Shown piece after piece: positions 16,706 to 26,718 of a stretch of 61,645 bases of DNA. Under the pieces are notes generated by a model. That model did no database searches. It saw nothing but the letters and a program-made list of their open reading frames with translations, and was not told where the DNA came from. A program made the position numbers and the translations under genes. Position 1 is the first letter of the stretch; the number at the start of each line of letters is the position of its first letter. The stretch is from NCBI GenBank assembly GCA_022563405.1, contig JADFNK010000007.1:1-61645 (forward strand). The letters are read 5' to 3'. This DNA is from Gemmatimonadota bacterium (GTDB lineage Bacteria > Gemmatimonadota > Gemmatimonadetes > Longimicrobiales > Gaopeijiaceae).

Positions 16706-19700
16706 TGTCCAAGATGCGACGGGTCTGGGCGTGGAAAGTGTTGAAGATCGTGGCCGGTCTCCTGCTGACGCTCGCCTTGGGAGCGATCGGCGGCGTGTAT
16801 GTCCTCACCCGCACCGGTGCCGGGCAGGCGTTTTTGATGGAGCAGGCGCTCAGGCGAATCGAAGGGAGCTTCAGTGGCGGAATCACGATTTCCGGCCTGC
16901 GTTCACCGGGACTCCACAGAGCGGCTACTCTGCTTGACGTTCGGGTCACGGCGCCGGACTCGAGCCAAATATTGGCCGTGGACTCGGTTCAGGCCGAGTA
17001 CTCCATTCGCACGCTGCTCGGCGGTGATGTCGTTCTTACGGGCCTCACTCTCTGGAGACCCAGACTCACCATTACCAAGGAGGCGCCGGACCAACCGTTT
17101 AACCTGGCGGCTTTCCTGGAGGGCAACGAGTCTCTGGAGTTGGACCTTGGTGATGTAAGTGAGCTCACCGAGGCTGGGGTGCGTTTCTGGTTCGAGGATG
17201 TCGACATCCGGGACGGGAGCATCGAGGTACGCTACCCGTTGACCGCGCCGCCTGATCCGACTTCCCGGTTCCTGAGCGAGCCCGGACCGGAGGGACGGGG
17301 TTTCGTGCGGGTTTTCGGGTTCCACGGCATCGATGGGCACCTCGACGGGGTGGTGGCCCCGGATCCGGCCGTGGGCGGAATCACGATGAACGTCACAGAT
17401 TTCTCTTTCGAGGGCAGAATTTTCGAAGACCCGGTCCAGGTCGAGAATCTTGTCGGAAGCATCGCGTGGTCCGGGGATCGGATCTCGGTCGACCTGGAGA
17501 CCGTGGGTTTCTTGGGCGCCACCACGACCGGATCGGGTTCGATGGAACTGGTCGACTCACGTGTACCGGATGTCCGCTTCGACGGTGTTGTGGAGGGACT
17601 GGATCTGTCCGAGTTGCGATGGCTCGAGCCCCGCCTCCCGGATGCCCGCGTGAGTGCCCGTATCGGAGTGGAGTTCGGATCGGACGGGTTACGCGCGACG
17701 TGGTCCGATGGGCGGCTGCCGATCGACGGCGGGAACATCGCAGGAGAGGGGACCGTCAGGGTCGGTCCGAGTGGAGAGACTTCGTTTCAAGATGTAACGC
17801 TCGAAGTGTTCGCGGTCCCGGTGTCGACTTTGGAGGAATTCACGCCGTTCTTGTTGCCGTTGGACGGACGGTTGAGCGGAACGGTTGAGCTCTCGGGCAC
17901 GATGGACTCCATGAGGGTGGTGAGCCGGATGGACTTGCTGGAACCGGGCGTGGGCCCGACCAGCGGCGAGATCGACGGCGTGTTTCACCTTCTGCGCCCT
18001 ATGGGTGTAACCGAGCTGACGGCTCGGTTGACCCCGCTGGACCTCGGCCTGGTCAATCGGTTTTCCGAGGGGCTGTTACTGGACGGTTCCGTGAACCTTG
18101 ATATCCAGATGGATGGTCGGCTGGAGAGTGGTATACGCGTGGTGGCGGTGGCCGTCGATGCCGACCCACTGTCGGAACCGTCGAACGTTTCGCTCGAGGG
18201 ACTCGTCACCGAAGTCGACGGGGAGATTCGGGTCTCCTTCGATGCGGAGCTGAGCCCCCTTTCCATCGCAGGAGTCTTTGCGGAGGAGTCACCCCTGTCC
18301 CGGCTCGGATCAGTACGCGGAACGGCTCACGCGGAAGGCCCTTTGCGGGACTTGCTGCTCCAGACCGAACTGACGAGCGACGGAGGCCGGCTCGTCTTGG
18401 AGAGCCGCTTCGATGCCCGATCCCCGTTCGCGTCCTATTGGCTTCGCGGCGAAGCGGAAGATTTCGATCCCCTGGAGATCGCTCCCTGGCTCCCGGAAGG
18501 CACAGTACTGAACGGCTCCTTCGATCTTTCGGGTGAGGGTAATGATCTGAGGACGGCAGAACTGGTGGGGACCTTGCAGCTCAATGAGTCACGTTTCCGT
18601 GACTTGACGGTTGACGCCGTTTCGATCGAGCTGGAAGTCTCGAACGGAATCGTAACCGTGGACGAACTCGAGGGGCGGATCGGGGGCGTGACGGTGGTGG
18701 CTGCCGGGCAGCTCGCGGTATCGGGGAGTGGCGGCCCCGAGGATGTTCGAGTCAGTTTCGAGGCGGAAACTCTCGAAGGCCTTCGTCCTCTACTGCGCGG
18801 CGGCGGTGAAGTGATCGCCGGCGACACCCTCACGGCCCTGGAGCGCCAGATTCTGGAGCTCGAGGGCATCGACCCGGACACACTCCCGACGCTTGCCCAA
18901 GTGCTGTTCTCGGGGAGCATGGCGGGTGAGTTGACCGTGGGTGGTTCATTCGAAAACGTCTCCGTCGTAGGGCGAACCCTGGTGAATGACGTCCTTTATG
19001 AAGGAAATCGGGTTCGACAAGCCGACGTCTCCTTTTCGGCGATGGACCTGTTTTCCCCCGAGCGGGAGGTGTCTGCTCAGATCGATGCGGGTGCGATACG
19101 CTTTCTCGAGAGGGAGTTCGATTCGATTTCGGTGAACGTGCGTTATCGAGAGCCGAGCGGGAACGTGAACGTGTTCCTGGTCCGATCTCCTGACGAGAGT
19201 TATTCGGGCCTTCTCGCCTTTGACGTGGAAGCCGGCCTGCGCACGCTCCATTTGGATGAGTTGGTGTTCCGCTTCCCGGGGGAGCGCTGGAATCTCGGCG
19301 GACCCGCTACGATTGCGTGGGACCCCGACGGCCTCACGTTCAGAGACTTCCGGATGAGGCGTCCCGGAGTGGGTGGTATGCGACTACGGGCTCAGGGTCG
19401 GATTCCGTTCGATGGAGAGGCCGATTTTTCGCTGGAGGCCGAGGCTCTCGACATCCGCTGGATCGCCAATCTCCTTCAACTGAACGAAGTACTCGAGGGT
19501 GTGGTGGATCTGGATCTCCGCGTAACGGGCACCGACGCGGAGCCCGTGATGGTCATGGCCCTCTCGACCGATGGCTTCCGGTTTCGTGACTATGTGCTCG
19601 ACCGGCTCGAGGCCAACCTGGACTACGCAGACCGAAGGGCTGCCGGCGACGTGGGGTTATGGAGCGACTCACTCCAGATACTCACGTTGAACGGGGAGCT

Positions 19701-21225
19701 TCCTTTGGATCTCTCGTTCAACGCCGTGGAGGACCGCTTTCCCCAGGAAGTGATCGATCTCGTGATCGTGGCGGACCGGTTGCCGCTTTCGCTGTTGATG
19801 GCGCCGTTCCCGAGCTTCGAACAGGTCGACGGGACGATGTCCGGGAGCGTGGAGGTAGGAGGGACGTCGAGAAGCCTAGCTCCCCGAGGCCAGATTACCG
19901 TGAACGGAGGGGGAGCCTTCTTGAGTGGCCTCGGCGTACGGTATGAAGCCGTGAGCGGCACACTCGACTGGCTTCCGGATGGACGAGTGGAGGTAGACCT
20001 GAGTGCCGAGGCACTGGGTACGGCCACCGTCGGGGGGACCGTGACGCTGACCACCCTGTTGGACCCCGGATTCGATATGGCCATCCACTTCGAGGAGTTC
20101 CAGGCCTTGGACCGCCGCGACGCGGCGGGTCTAGTGAGTGGCGATCTTCACCTCGAAGGATCCTTCTCGCGGCCGGTGGTCTCCGGTGATCTTTTTCTGG
20201 ATGGGGGAACCCTGTTCTACGAGGAGTTCCAGAGGTCAGCCGCGGTGGCCGACCTGTTCTTCGAGCGTGCCGGCGGGCTGGCGGACTTCCCGGCGGTCGG
20301 CACGACGGCTTTCGGTTCCCTCCCGATCATCGCCAGCGAAAATGCTTTCCTCCAGAACATTCGGATGGAAAACACGAAGCTGACCGCCCGGCGGGACAAC
20401 TGGATCCGCAGCGAGCAGATGAACGTCGAGCTGGAAGGCAGCCTCGACCTGCTCTATGACCGGCGGACTCAGGAGCTGGCTCTCGTTGGTGCTTTGCAGG
20501 CTGTACGCGGATCGGTGTCGTTCGGCCCCCAAGCCCTCCGGAAGCAGTTTCAGGTGGACGGAGGTACGGTGCGTTTTCTGGGGACCTCGGGGTTCAATCC
20601 CGACCTCGATATCACCGCAAGCGAGCCCGTCAGGACGCCGGAGGGGGACCGGCTCACGATCATCGCCGCAGTCACCGGAACGCTCCTGTCCCCCAGAGTC
20701 ACGCTCAGGAGTGACGAGCCGGGGTTCAGCGAAGACGACCTGCTGAGTTACCTCTGGTTCGGCCGCCCGACCTACGCCCTGAATTCGAACCAGAGCGAAG
20801 TGGTGGGAGCAGGGATGGCCGTGGGCCTGAGCATCTTCAATAGCGGACTGGGCACGGTGATGACACAGGGATTGGGGTTCGACTTCTTGGACTACCTTTC
20901 CATCACCCAGCAGGGTCTGGGCTCGTTCGGGTCGTTCGGCGCCAACAGCGGGCAAGGAGCGCTGAGTACGACCGTGGTCGAGACGGGCCTCTACATAGCC
21001 GACAATCTCTTCCTGACGCTGCTCGTCCGGCCCCCCTCGGCACAGGGAGGCGGCGTCGACAACTTCCCCGGAGTCCGTTTGGAGTGGGTGGCGTCCCGAG
21101 GGTACACGATACAATCCTACTTCGAGGACCAGTTCTTCAGAGGTCGTTCTGTGGGCTTCGGCCAGTTCGGAGTGCAGACCAAGAAGGGGCTGGGACTCTC
21201 GATCTTCCGAAACTGGGTCTACTGA
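16705..21225 (+). CDS. tamB: TamB-like translocation/lipid-transport protein
   Basis: 1,506-residue inner-membrane-anchored periplasmic bridge protein. One N-terminal transmembrane segment (VLKIVAGLLLTLALGAIGGVYVL) precedes a very long beta-rich stretch of AsmA/TamB-type repeats. The C-terminal TamB (DUF490) region is recognisable by GGTLFYEEF, VRGSVSFGPQALRKQFQVDGGTVRFLG, DDLLSYLWFGRP and LSITQQGL. TamB proteins form a hydrophobic groove for phospholipid or barrel-protein delivery. GTG 16705 shares one base with the stop of the Omp85 gene, so TamA/TamB partners are co-translated. Confidence 0.95.
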   Translation: MSKMRRVWAWKVLKIVAGLLLTLALGAIGGVYVLTRTGAGQAFLMEQALRRIEGSFSGGITISGLRSPGLHRAATLLDVRVTAPDSSQILAVDSVQAEYSIRTLLGGDVVLTGLTLWRPRLTITKEAPDQPFNLAAFLEGNESLELDLGDVSELTEAGVRFWFEDVDIRDGSIEVRYPLTAPPDPTSRFLSEPGPEGRGFVRVFGFHGIDGHLDGVVAPDPAVGGITMNVTDFSFEGRIFEDPVQVENLVGSIAWSGDRISVDLETVGFLGATTTGSGSMELVDSRVPDVRFDGVVEGLDLSELRWLEPRLPDARVSARIGVEFGSDGLRATWSDGRLPIDGGNIAGEGTVRVGPSGETSFQDVTLEVFAVPVSTLEEFTPFLLPLDGRLSGTVELSGTMDSMRVVSRMDLLEPGVGPTSGEIDGVFHLLRPMGVTELTARLTPLDLGLVNRFSEGLLLDGSVNLDIQMDGRLESGIRVVAVAVDADPLSEPSNVSLEGLVTEVDGEIRVSFDAELSPLSIAGVFAEESPLSRLGSVRGTAHAEGPLRDLLLQTELTSDGGRLVLESRFDARSPFASYWLRGEAEDFDPLEIAPWLPEGTVLNGSFDLSGEGNDLRTAELVGTLQLNESRFRDLTVDAVSIELEVSNGIVTVDELEGRIGGVTVVAAGQLAVSGSGGPEDVRVSFEAETLEGLRPLLRGGGEVIAGDTLTALERQILELEGIDPDTLPTLAQVLFSGSMAGELTVGGSFENVSVVGRTLVNDVLYEGNRVRQADVSFSAMDLFSPEREVSAQIDAGAIRFLEREFDSISVNVRYREPSGNVNVFLVRSPDESYSGLLAFDVEAGLRTLHLDELVFRFPGERWNLGGPATIAWDPDGLTFRDFRMRRPGVGGMRLRAQGRIPFDGEADFSLEAEALDIRWIANLLQLNEVLEGVVDLDLRVTGTDAEPVMVMALSTDGFRFRDYVLDRLEANLDYADRRAAGDVGLWSDSLQILTLNGELPLDLSFNAVEDRFPQEVIDLVIVADRLPLSLLMAPFPSFEQVDGTMSGSVEVGGTSRSLAPRGQITVNGGGAFLSGLGVRYEAVSGTLDWLPDGRVEVDLSAEALGTATVGGTVTLTTLLDPGFDMAIHFEEFQALDRRDAAGLVSGDLHLEGSFSRPVVSGDLFLDGGTLFYEEFQRSAAVADLFFERAGGLADFPAVGTTAFGSLPIIASENAFLQNIRMENTKLTARRDNWIRSEQMNVELEGSLDLLYDRRTQELALVGALQAVRGSVSFGPQALRKQFQVDGGTVRFLGTSGFNPDLDITASEPVRTPEGDRLTIIAAVTGTLLSPRVTLRSDEPGFSEDDLLSYLWFGRPTYALNSNQSEVVGAGMAVGLSIFNSGLGTVMTQGLGFDFLDYLSITQQGLGSFGSFGANSGQGALSTTVVETGLYIADNLFLTLLVRPPSAQGGGVDNFPGVRLEWVASRGYTIQSYFEDQFFRGRSVGFGQFGVQTKKGLGLSIFRNWVY

Positions 21226-21259
21226 TCTAACCGCCGCTCCGGACCGCGGCCCCCCCCCT

Positions 21260-21288
21260 TTGAAGCGAGAAGCGGTCTTAGATATTTT
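21260..21288 (+). promoter_or_regulatory. Candidate sigma-70 promoter giving a leaderless uvrA mRNA
   Basis: TTGAAG at 21260-21265 and TATTTT at 21283-21288 are separated by exactly 17 bases. A start site 6-8 bases downstream falls at about 21295, directly before the uvrA ATG at 21297, and no Shine-Dalgarno is present. Confidence 0.5.
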
Positions 21289-21296
21289 ACAGGGCT

Positions 21297-24188
21297 ATGG
21301 CCCAAGAATTCCTCGTCGTGCGCGGTGCCCGGGAGCACAACCTCCGGAACATCGACGTCAAGCTCCCCCGGGGGAGCTTGATCGTGATCACGGGACTGTC
21401 CGGGTCCGGCAAGTCGTCCCTCGCGTTCGACACGATCTACGCCGAGGGTCAGCGCCGCTACGTGGAATCCCTCTCGGCGTACGCACGCCAGTTCCTGGGG
21501 CTCATGGAGAAACCCGACGTCGACTCGATCGAGGGGCTCTCTCCGGCGATCTCCATCCAACAGAAGACGGTGAGTCGAAATCCACGGTCGACGGTGGGGA
21601 CCGTTACCGAAGTCTACGACTATCTGCGGCTTCTTTGGGCTCGTTGTGGCGTTCCGCACTGCCCCGAGTGCGGCAGGCCGGTTCTTCGGCAATCGGCGTC
21701 CCAGATCGTGGAGCGGCTGCTGCTTCTGGATGAGGGGACCAAGATCCAGGTGCTGGCCCCGCTGGTTCGAGGCCGGAAGGGCGAGTTCCGCGATCTCTTC
21801 GAGAAGGCCCGAAAGGGGGGCTTCGTACGGGCCGTCGTCGACGGAGAGATGATCGATCTCTCCGACCCGCCCGCGCTCAATCGATATGAGAACCACGACA
21901 TCGCGATCCTGGTGGATCGGTTGGTCATTCAGCCCCAGGATCGCGAGCGGCTGGCCGACTCCGTGGAGACCGCGCTGCGGGCCGCCGAGGGAACGGTGGA
22001 GGTCGTGGAGGCCAAGGGTCGTTCGCGTGTGTCGCACCTGTTCAGCGAGCACTACGCTTGCGCCCACTGTGGCATCAGCTTGCCCGAGATCGAGCCTCGA
22101 CAATTCTCCTTCAATTCGCCTTACGGGGCTTGTGAGGAGTGCGGTGGGCTCGGGACCAGCCAACACGTCAATCCGGACCTACTCCTGGCAGACGAGAGTC
22201 TCTCTCTCCTTGAAGGTGTCATGCTGCCGTGGGGTGAACCCTCGGGACACCTCAAGACCTCGGTGATCGCGGGGCTGGCGGAGGCCTACGAATTCGACCC
22301 GCGGAGTCCTTGGAGCAAACTTCCGGAGGAGGCGCGCCACGCCATCCTGTATGGTTCGGGTCGGATGAAGATTCGCTTTCCGTACCGCTCCGGGTCCGGA
22401 AACGCCAAGGGCCACTATGAGGACATCTGGGATGGGGTGATCGAAAACGTGGAGTCTCGGTATCAGGAGACCAAGTCCGACGCGGTACGCACGCAGCTCC
22501 ACGATTACATGTCGACACTCACGTGCACGGCGTGTGCCGGGACCCGGCTGAAGGCAGAATCCTTGGCCGTGACGATCGGAGGGCGATCCCTGGGTGAGAT
22601 CGTCGATCTCTCCATCTCCGAGGTACTCGAGTTCTTTCAGAGCCTGCCGGTGGACGAGCCGATAGGCTCCGGGGCGGAGCGGCATGTGCTACAGGGAGCG
22701 ATCGCGACGCCGATCTTGAAAGAGATCCGGGAGAGAACGGGTTTTCTCAACGATGTGGGTCTGCGCTACCTGACACTCGGTCGTTCCGCGGACTCTCTCT
22801 CCGGCGGCGAGTCTCAGCGTATTCGCCTGGCCACACAGATCGGGAGCCGTCTGGTGGGCGTGCTCTACATTTTGGACGAGCCTTCCGTGGGACTCCACCA
22901 GAAAGACAACCGGCGGCTTCTGGAGACCCTTCAGGCGCTTCGTGACTTGGGCAACACCGTGATCGTGGTCGAACACGACGAGGAGACGATCCGGGTTGCC
23001 GACCACATCGTGGACCTGGGACCTGGAGCCGGACGTGCGGGTGGAGAGGTTGTGGTTCAGGGGACCTTGGCCGATGTACTCGCGGAAAAGTCCTCCCTCA
23101 CGGGAGCGTATCTGGAGGGTCGGCGGCGGATTCCGATTCCCGATCAGCGCAGGAAGGTAAATGGGGATCATTCGCTTTATCTGCGAGGCGCGAGTGAACA
23201 CAATTTGTGTGATCTCGACGTGGCCATCCCGCTGGGCTGCTTTGTGGCAGTGACCGGTGTGAGTGGATCGGGTAAGTCGACACTCATCAACCAGACGCTC
23301 TACCGGGTGTTGGCCCGTCACCTGTATCGGAGCAGGGTGGTCCCGGGGCGCCACGAGGGGCTCGACGGAATCGAACGGATCGACAAGGTGATCGAGGTCG
23401 ACCAGTCGCCGATCGGCCGCACGCCGCGATCGAACCCCGCGACCTATACGGGCCTGTTTACGCCGATGCGGGAGCTGTTTGCCAGCCTCCCCGAGGCTCA
23501 GATGAGGGGGTACGGACCCGGCCGTTTCTCGTTCAACGTGAAGGGAGGACGCTGCGAGGCCTGCCAGGGGGACGGCCTGGTGAAGATCGAGATGCATTTT
23601 CTCCCCGACGTGTACGTATCGTGCGACGTATGCCGTGGAAGGCGCTATAACCGGGAAACACTGGACGTTTTCTACAAGGGGAAGAACATCGCCGACGTGC
23701 TGGACATGACGGTCGACGAGGCCCTCGATTTCTTCGAGCCCGTGCCACGGCTCAGGGCCAAGCTCGAGACACTTTCGAACGTTGGATTGGGCTACATTCA
23801 CCTCGGGCAGTCGGCGACCACGCTCTCCGGTGGGGAGGCTCAACGTGTGAAGCTTTCCAGCGAGCTGTCGAAGCGGGCCACTGGGAGCACGCTCTACATT
23901 CTCGACGAACCCACGACCGGCCTCCACTTCGAGGACATCCGGGTCCTCTTGGAAGTGCTCCACAAGCTCGTGGAGAAGGGTAATACGGTCGTCGTGATCG
24001 AGCACAATCTCGAGGTCATCAAGACGGCGGACTGGATCATCGACCTCGGCCCGGAAGGCGGAGAGGAAGGTGGACGAATCGTGGGCGAAGGCCCACCTGA
24101 GGTGATTGCCCAGGTGCCGGGTTCACATACCGGGAGATATCTCGCGCCGCTTCTCGGAGTGGTCAGGAGCGTTGGTGAAACGGCATGA
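21297..24188 (+). CDS. uvrA: Excinuclease ABC subunit A
   Basis: Damage-recognition ATPase of nucleotide excision repair, 963 residues, normal length. Two ABC modules: Walker [10 protein letters not shown] with the UvrA-specific [21 protein letters not shown], and GVSGSGKST in the second. ABC signatures LSGGE occur in both. Zinc-finger cysteines CAHCG...CEECGG and CEACQGDG...[10 protein letters not shown] are intact. It stands alone 71 bases after tamB with its own candidate promoter. uvrB and uvrC are not in the window. Confidence 0.98.
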   Translation: MAQEFLVVRGAREHNLRNIDVKLPRGSLIVITGLSGSGKSSLAFDTIYAEGQRRYVESLSAYARQFLGLMEKPDVDSIEGLSPAISIQQKTVSRNPRSTVGTVTEVYDYLRLLWARCGVPHCPECGRPVLRQSASQIVERLLLLDEGTKIQVLAPLVRGRKGEFRDLFEKARKGGFVRAVVDGEMIDLSDPPALNRYENHDIAILVDRLVIQPQDRERLADSVETALRAAEGTVEVVEAKGRSRVSHLFSEHYACAHCGISLPEIEPRQFSFNSPYGACEECGGLGTSQHVNPDLLLADESLSLLEGVMLPWGEPSGHLKTSVIAGLAEAYEFDPRSPWSKLPEEARHAILYGSGRMKIRFPYRSGSGNAKGHYEDIWDGVIENVESRYQETKSDAVRTQLHDYMSTLTCTACAGTRLKAESLAVTIGGRSLGEIVDLSISEVLEFFQSLPVDEPIGSGAERHVLQGAIATPILKEIRERTGFLNDVGLRYLTLGRSADSLSGGESQRIRLATQIGSRLVGVLYILDEPSVGLHQKDNRRLLETLQALRDLGNTVIVVEHDEETIRVADHIVDLGPGAGRAGGEVVVQGTLADVLAEKSSLTGAYLEGRRRIPIPDQRRKVNGDHSLYLRGASEHNLCDLDVAIPLGCFVAVTGVSGSGKSTLINQTLYRVLARHLYRSRVVPGRHEGLDGIERIDKVIEVDQSPIGRTPRSNPATYTGLFTPMRELFASLPEAQMRGYGPGRFSFNVKGGRCEACQGDGLVKIEMHFLPDVYVSCDVCRGRRYNRETLDVFYKGKNIADVLDMTVDEALDFFEPVPRLRAKLETLSNVGLGYIHLGQSATTLSGGEAQRVKLSSELSKRATGSTLYILDEPTTGLHFEDIRVLLEVLHKLVEKGNTVVVIEHNLEVIKTADWIIDLGPEGGEEGGRIVGEGPPEVIAQVPGSHTGRYLAPLLGVVRSVGETA

Positions 24189-24430
24189 ATGAACGCGCAC
24201 GAGTGCCACGTGCGACCCGCCCCGTTCCCGATGATCCTTTCAGAGTCGCGGTGGGCCGGGCGTTCGTGTTAGAATAAAAAACTGTATGCGGCATTCGGTG
24301 CTCGTATCGCACGGCGCGGAAACCGCATACATCAGTTATCCGTAGGGAGAGAGCCCAAAGGATTGGGACCTATCGTTGAATTGTCTGGCCGCGGCTGCAA
24401 TAACGGACCGCACAGAGCACGGAGTCGACC
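24189..24430 (+). other. Leader region before the YbjN-PspA genes with a long-range hairpin
   Basis: TGTATGCGG at 24283-24291 pairs with CCGCATACA at 24323-24331. A small inner hairpin GTGC/GCAC lies at 24298-24311. AT-rich TTAGAATAAAA at 24269-24279 looks like a -10 region without a clear -35. No open reading frame of interest is here. Confidence 0.5.
24318..24344 (+). promoter_or_regulatory. Candidate ECF-sigma promoter of the YbjN-PspA pair
   Basis: GGAAAC (24318-24323), 17 bases, then CGTA (24341-24344). This resembles the ECF sigma W type promoter (AAAC, 16 bases, CGTA) that drives pspA in Bacillus subtilis. Spacing is one base longer. It overlaps the 3' arm of the hairpin, so either the promoter or the hairpin may be the relevant signal. 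Confidence 0.35.
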
Positions 24431-24841
24431 ATGGTAACTCGAGACGATCTCGAGAGCTTCCTCATTCGCATGGATCTGGACTGGAATGAGGTGGATGAGG
24501 GGATGTTTCTGGTGCAGGGCCCGAGCGGAGGAGTGGTGGTGCACCTCTCCGATCCCGTGCTGCTGGTGCGCCTGAAGGTGATGGACCTTCCAAACGGTGA
24601 GTCGGACCTGGGCGAGCTCTACCGGGCCCTGCTCGAGCTGAACGCCACCGACATCGTACACGGAGCCTACGGCATCGAAGACGGTGAGTTGATTCTGACC
24701 GACACGCTGGAATTACAGAATCTGGATTTCGAAGAGTTACAGGCCTCGGTGGAGAGCCTCCAGTTTGCGGCGTCGAGTCACCTCGGGCGAATCAAGGATC
24801 TTGCCGGGGTCGGCGTCGGCAGTTCGGAAGGAGAGGACTGA
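24431..24841 (+). CDS. YbjN/CesT-like small acidic protein
   Basis: 136-residue acidic cytoplasmic protein with the fold pattern of YbjN or type III chaperone-like proteins: an N-terminal helix (VTRDDLESFLIRMDLDWNEV), then beta strands (GMFLVQGPSGGVVVHLSDPVLLVRLKVMDL), then helices (LGELYRALLELNATDIVHGAYGIEDGELILTDTLEL). No catalytic motif. It sits 4 bases upstream of pspA, so the two are almost certainly one operon. The function is likely tied to PspA and membrane stress, but that is inferred from position. Confidence 0.7.
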   Translation: MVTRDDLESFLIRMDLDWNEVDEGMFLVQGPSGGVVVHLSDPVLLVRLKVMDLPNGESDLGELYRALLELNATDIVHGAYGIEDGELILTDTLELQNLDFEELQASVESLQFAASSHLGRIKDLAGVGVGSSEGED

Positions 24842-24845
24842 GGCC

Positions 24846-25724
24846 ATGAGCATTTTTACGAAGCTGTCTACGGTCATCAAGTCGAATATCAACGACCTCA
24901 TCTCCCGGGCCGAAAACCCGGAGAAGATGTTGAACCAGATCATTCTGGACATGCGGGACCAGCTCGCGAAGGCCAAGCGTGAAGTGGCGGCGGCCATCGC
25001 GGACGAACGGAAGCTCCGTGCCTCGCTCGAGAGCGAAGTCAAGCAGATGCGTCAATGGGAGCACCGCGCCATGCTGGCCGTGAAGGAGGGCCGGGACGAT
25101 CTCGCGAAGCAGGCGTTGGTGAGGCAACAGGAGCACAAGGGACGGGCTAGCGCGCTCGACGAGACGTGGAAATCGCAGGCCGGGGAGACGGAGAAGCTCA
25201 AGGGTTCGCTCCGCCAGTTGAATGACAAGATCGAAGAGGCCAAGCGGAAGAGGAATCTTCTCGTGGCGAAGCAGCGTCGGGCTCAAGCCCAGCGGCGGAT
25301 CCACGAAACCATGTCGGGGCTCTCCAACACGTCGGCGTTCGACGCGTTCAACCGCATGGCCGAAAAGATCGAGGAGCAGGAGCGCGAGAGCCTGGCCCAC
25401 CAGGAGGTGAACGAGGCGCTCGGCCCCGGATCACTCGAAGACGACTTCAAGGCGCTGGAGTCTGGGGGTGGTGAAGACGTCGAGGATCGTCTTCTGGCTT
25501 TGAAGCAGGAGATGGGATTGATCGCCGCGCCTGAGGCCGAGCCGCCCAGGCAGCTCGAGTCCGGTGACGAGGACGACGAAGCCGGGACCGACGCCGAAGC
25601 CGCCGAGGGTTCGGATGGTGCCGCCGATTCCGCAGGGAAAGCCGCGCCGGCGGCGCCCGAGGAGCCGGTCATTCATGAAGCGACGCTCATCGAGGAGTTC
25701 GACAAGCTGGAGAAGAGCGACTAG
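24846..25724 (+). CDS. pspA: PspA/IM30 family membrane-stress protein
   Basis: ESCRT-III-like membrane-protecting protein of 292 residues. The N-terminal amphipathic helix (MSIFTKLSTVIKSNINDLI) is followed by long charged coiled coils (about 25-190), with the typical ENPEKMLNQIILDM. The C-terminal third is an acidic, Ala-rich low-complexity extension ending in the conserved-looking short helix VIHEATLIEEFDKLEK. The start at 24846 gives the canonical MSIF N-terminus. No pspF, pspB or pspC homologue is nearby; control may instead be by the candidate ECF promoter upstream. Confidence 0.93.
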   Translation: MSIFTKLSTVIKSNINDLISRAENPEKMLNQIILDMRDQLAKAKREVAAAIADERKLRASLESEVKQMRQWEHRAMLAVKEGRDDLAKQALVRQQEHKGRASALDETWKSQAGETEKLKGSLRQLNDKIEEAKRKRNLLVAKQRRAQAQRRIHETMSGLSNTSAFDAFNRMAEKIEEQERESLAHQEVNEALGPGSLEDDFKALESGGGEDVEDRLLALKQEMGLIAAPEAEPPRQLESGDEDDEAGTDAEAAEGSDGAADSAGKAAPAAPEEPVIHEATLIEEFDKLEKSD

Positions 25725-25733
25725 CTGCGTGTG

Positions 25734-25793
25734 ATGAGCAGGGTGTACGTGCCATGAGCACGGTGTACATGCCATGAGCACCGTGTACCTGAA
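25734..25793 (+). repeat. Triplicated dat start region, 20-bp period, two upstream mini-ORFs
   Basis: Three tandem 20-bp units begin at ATG 25734, 25754 and 25774. The first two open 7-codon frames MSRVYVP and MSTVYMP, each stopping in a TGA that overlaps the next ATG (ATGA). The third is the true gene start, MSTVYLNG. Each unit therefore repeats the first five codons of dat, and ribosomes could step from one to the next. Confidence 0.9.
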
Positions 25794-26619
25794 CGGCGAA
25801 TACTTGCCCAAGGATCGGGCAATGATTTCGGTGGACGACCGGGGGTTTCTGCTCTCGGACGGCATCTACGAGGTGACCCCTGCGTACCGGGGGCGGCTCT
25901 TTCGCGTAGAGCAGCATATGCGGCGGTTGCGCCATGGTCTCGACGCCCTCCGTATCGAATACGATTCGGCAGGGTTGCCGGAGATGCATGCTGAGCTGAT
26001 CGCCGCCAACTCGCTCGATACGGAAGAAGTCGCGATCGTCTATCTCCAGATCACACGAGGGGTCGCACCGAGAACCCACCACTTTCCGCCGGCGGGGACT
26101 CTCCCCACGGTGTATGCCTTCGCCCAGGTCCACCGCCGGCCGGAATCGGCCCGCTGGGAGCAGGGTTACGAGGCCGTCACGGTTCCCGACGAGCGTTGGG
26201 CTCGAGTCGACATTAAATCGATCGGCCTCCTGCCGAACGTGCTGGCCCAGCAAGCGGCTGTGGAGGCGGGGGTAGCGGACGCTCTTCTGGTGAAGGACGG
26301 CGTCGCGCTCGAGGGCTCCCACAACAACGTCTTCGCGGTGTTGGATGGTGTCGTGACCACGCACCCCGCGACACAGCAGATCCTGCACGGGGTCACTCGC
26401 GCTTACGTGATCGAGCTGGCCCGAGAGCACGGTATTCCGGTGGAGGAAAGGCCGGTGCCTCTGGAGGAGATGAGGGCTGCGGACGAAATCTTCTTTACGG
26501 GCACGACCACCGAGGTACGGCCCACCGTTCGACTCGACGACCAGCCGGTCGGGAACGGCAAGGTAGGACCCGTTGCCAAGGCGCTTTACGAGGCCTTCCA
26601 AGCGGGGACTCGCGCGTAG
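25774..26619 (+). CDS. dat: D-amino-acid aminotransferase (class IV PLP enzyme)
   Basis: Interconverts D-amino acids such as D-Ala and D-Glu with their 2-oxo acids. The 281-residue fold-type IV enzyme has DDRGFLLSDGIYEV near the N-terminus, the PLP lysine K148 in DIKSIGLLPN and the GSHNNVFAV and FFTGTTTEVRP phosphate-site motifs. It is closer to D-alanine aminotransferase than to branched-chain aminotransferase by these motifs, but the distinction is by eye. Its neighbours in peptidoglycan salvage fit a D-amino-acid role. It starts at the third of three repeated ATG modules. Confidence 0.85.
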   Translation: MSTVYLNGEYLPKDRAMISVDDRGFLLSDGIYEVTPAYRGRLFRVEQHMRRLRHGLDALRIEYDSAGLPEMHAELIAANSLDTEEVAIVYLQITRGVAPRTHHFPPAGTLPTVYAFAQVHRRPESARWEQGYEAVTVPDERWARVDIKSIGLLPNVLAQQAAVEAGVADALLVKDGVALEGSHNNVFAVLDGVVTTHPATQQILHGVTRAYVIELAREHGIPVEERPVPLEEMRAADEIFFTGTTTEVRPTVRLDDQPVGNGKVGPVAKALYEAFQAGTRA

Positions 26620-26667
26620 TCAACTGACCCAGGGATAGTCCCAGGCTGACTCAGTGTAGTGGGCTGA

Positions 26668-26718
26668 CTCAGGGATCAGCCACAGATCTCAGGGATCAGC
26701 CACAGATCTCAGGGATAG
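26668..26718. repeat. 20-bp tandem repeat at the namZ stop codon
   Basis: CTCAGGGATCAGCCACAGAT at 26668-26687 is repeated exactly at 26688-26707, and a third partial unit at 26708 contains the last codons and TGA of the - strand namZ gene. More degraded copies (CTGACCCAGGGATAG, CTGACTCAG) extend left to about 26625. The convergent dat/namZ gap is filled by these units. Confidence 0.85.

Noticed and set aside
22689-24005. 438-codon - strand ORF opposite uvrA
   Set aside because: Shadow of uvrA, low-complexity composition, no motif.
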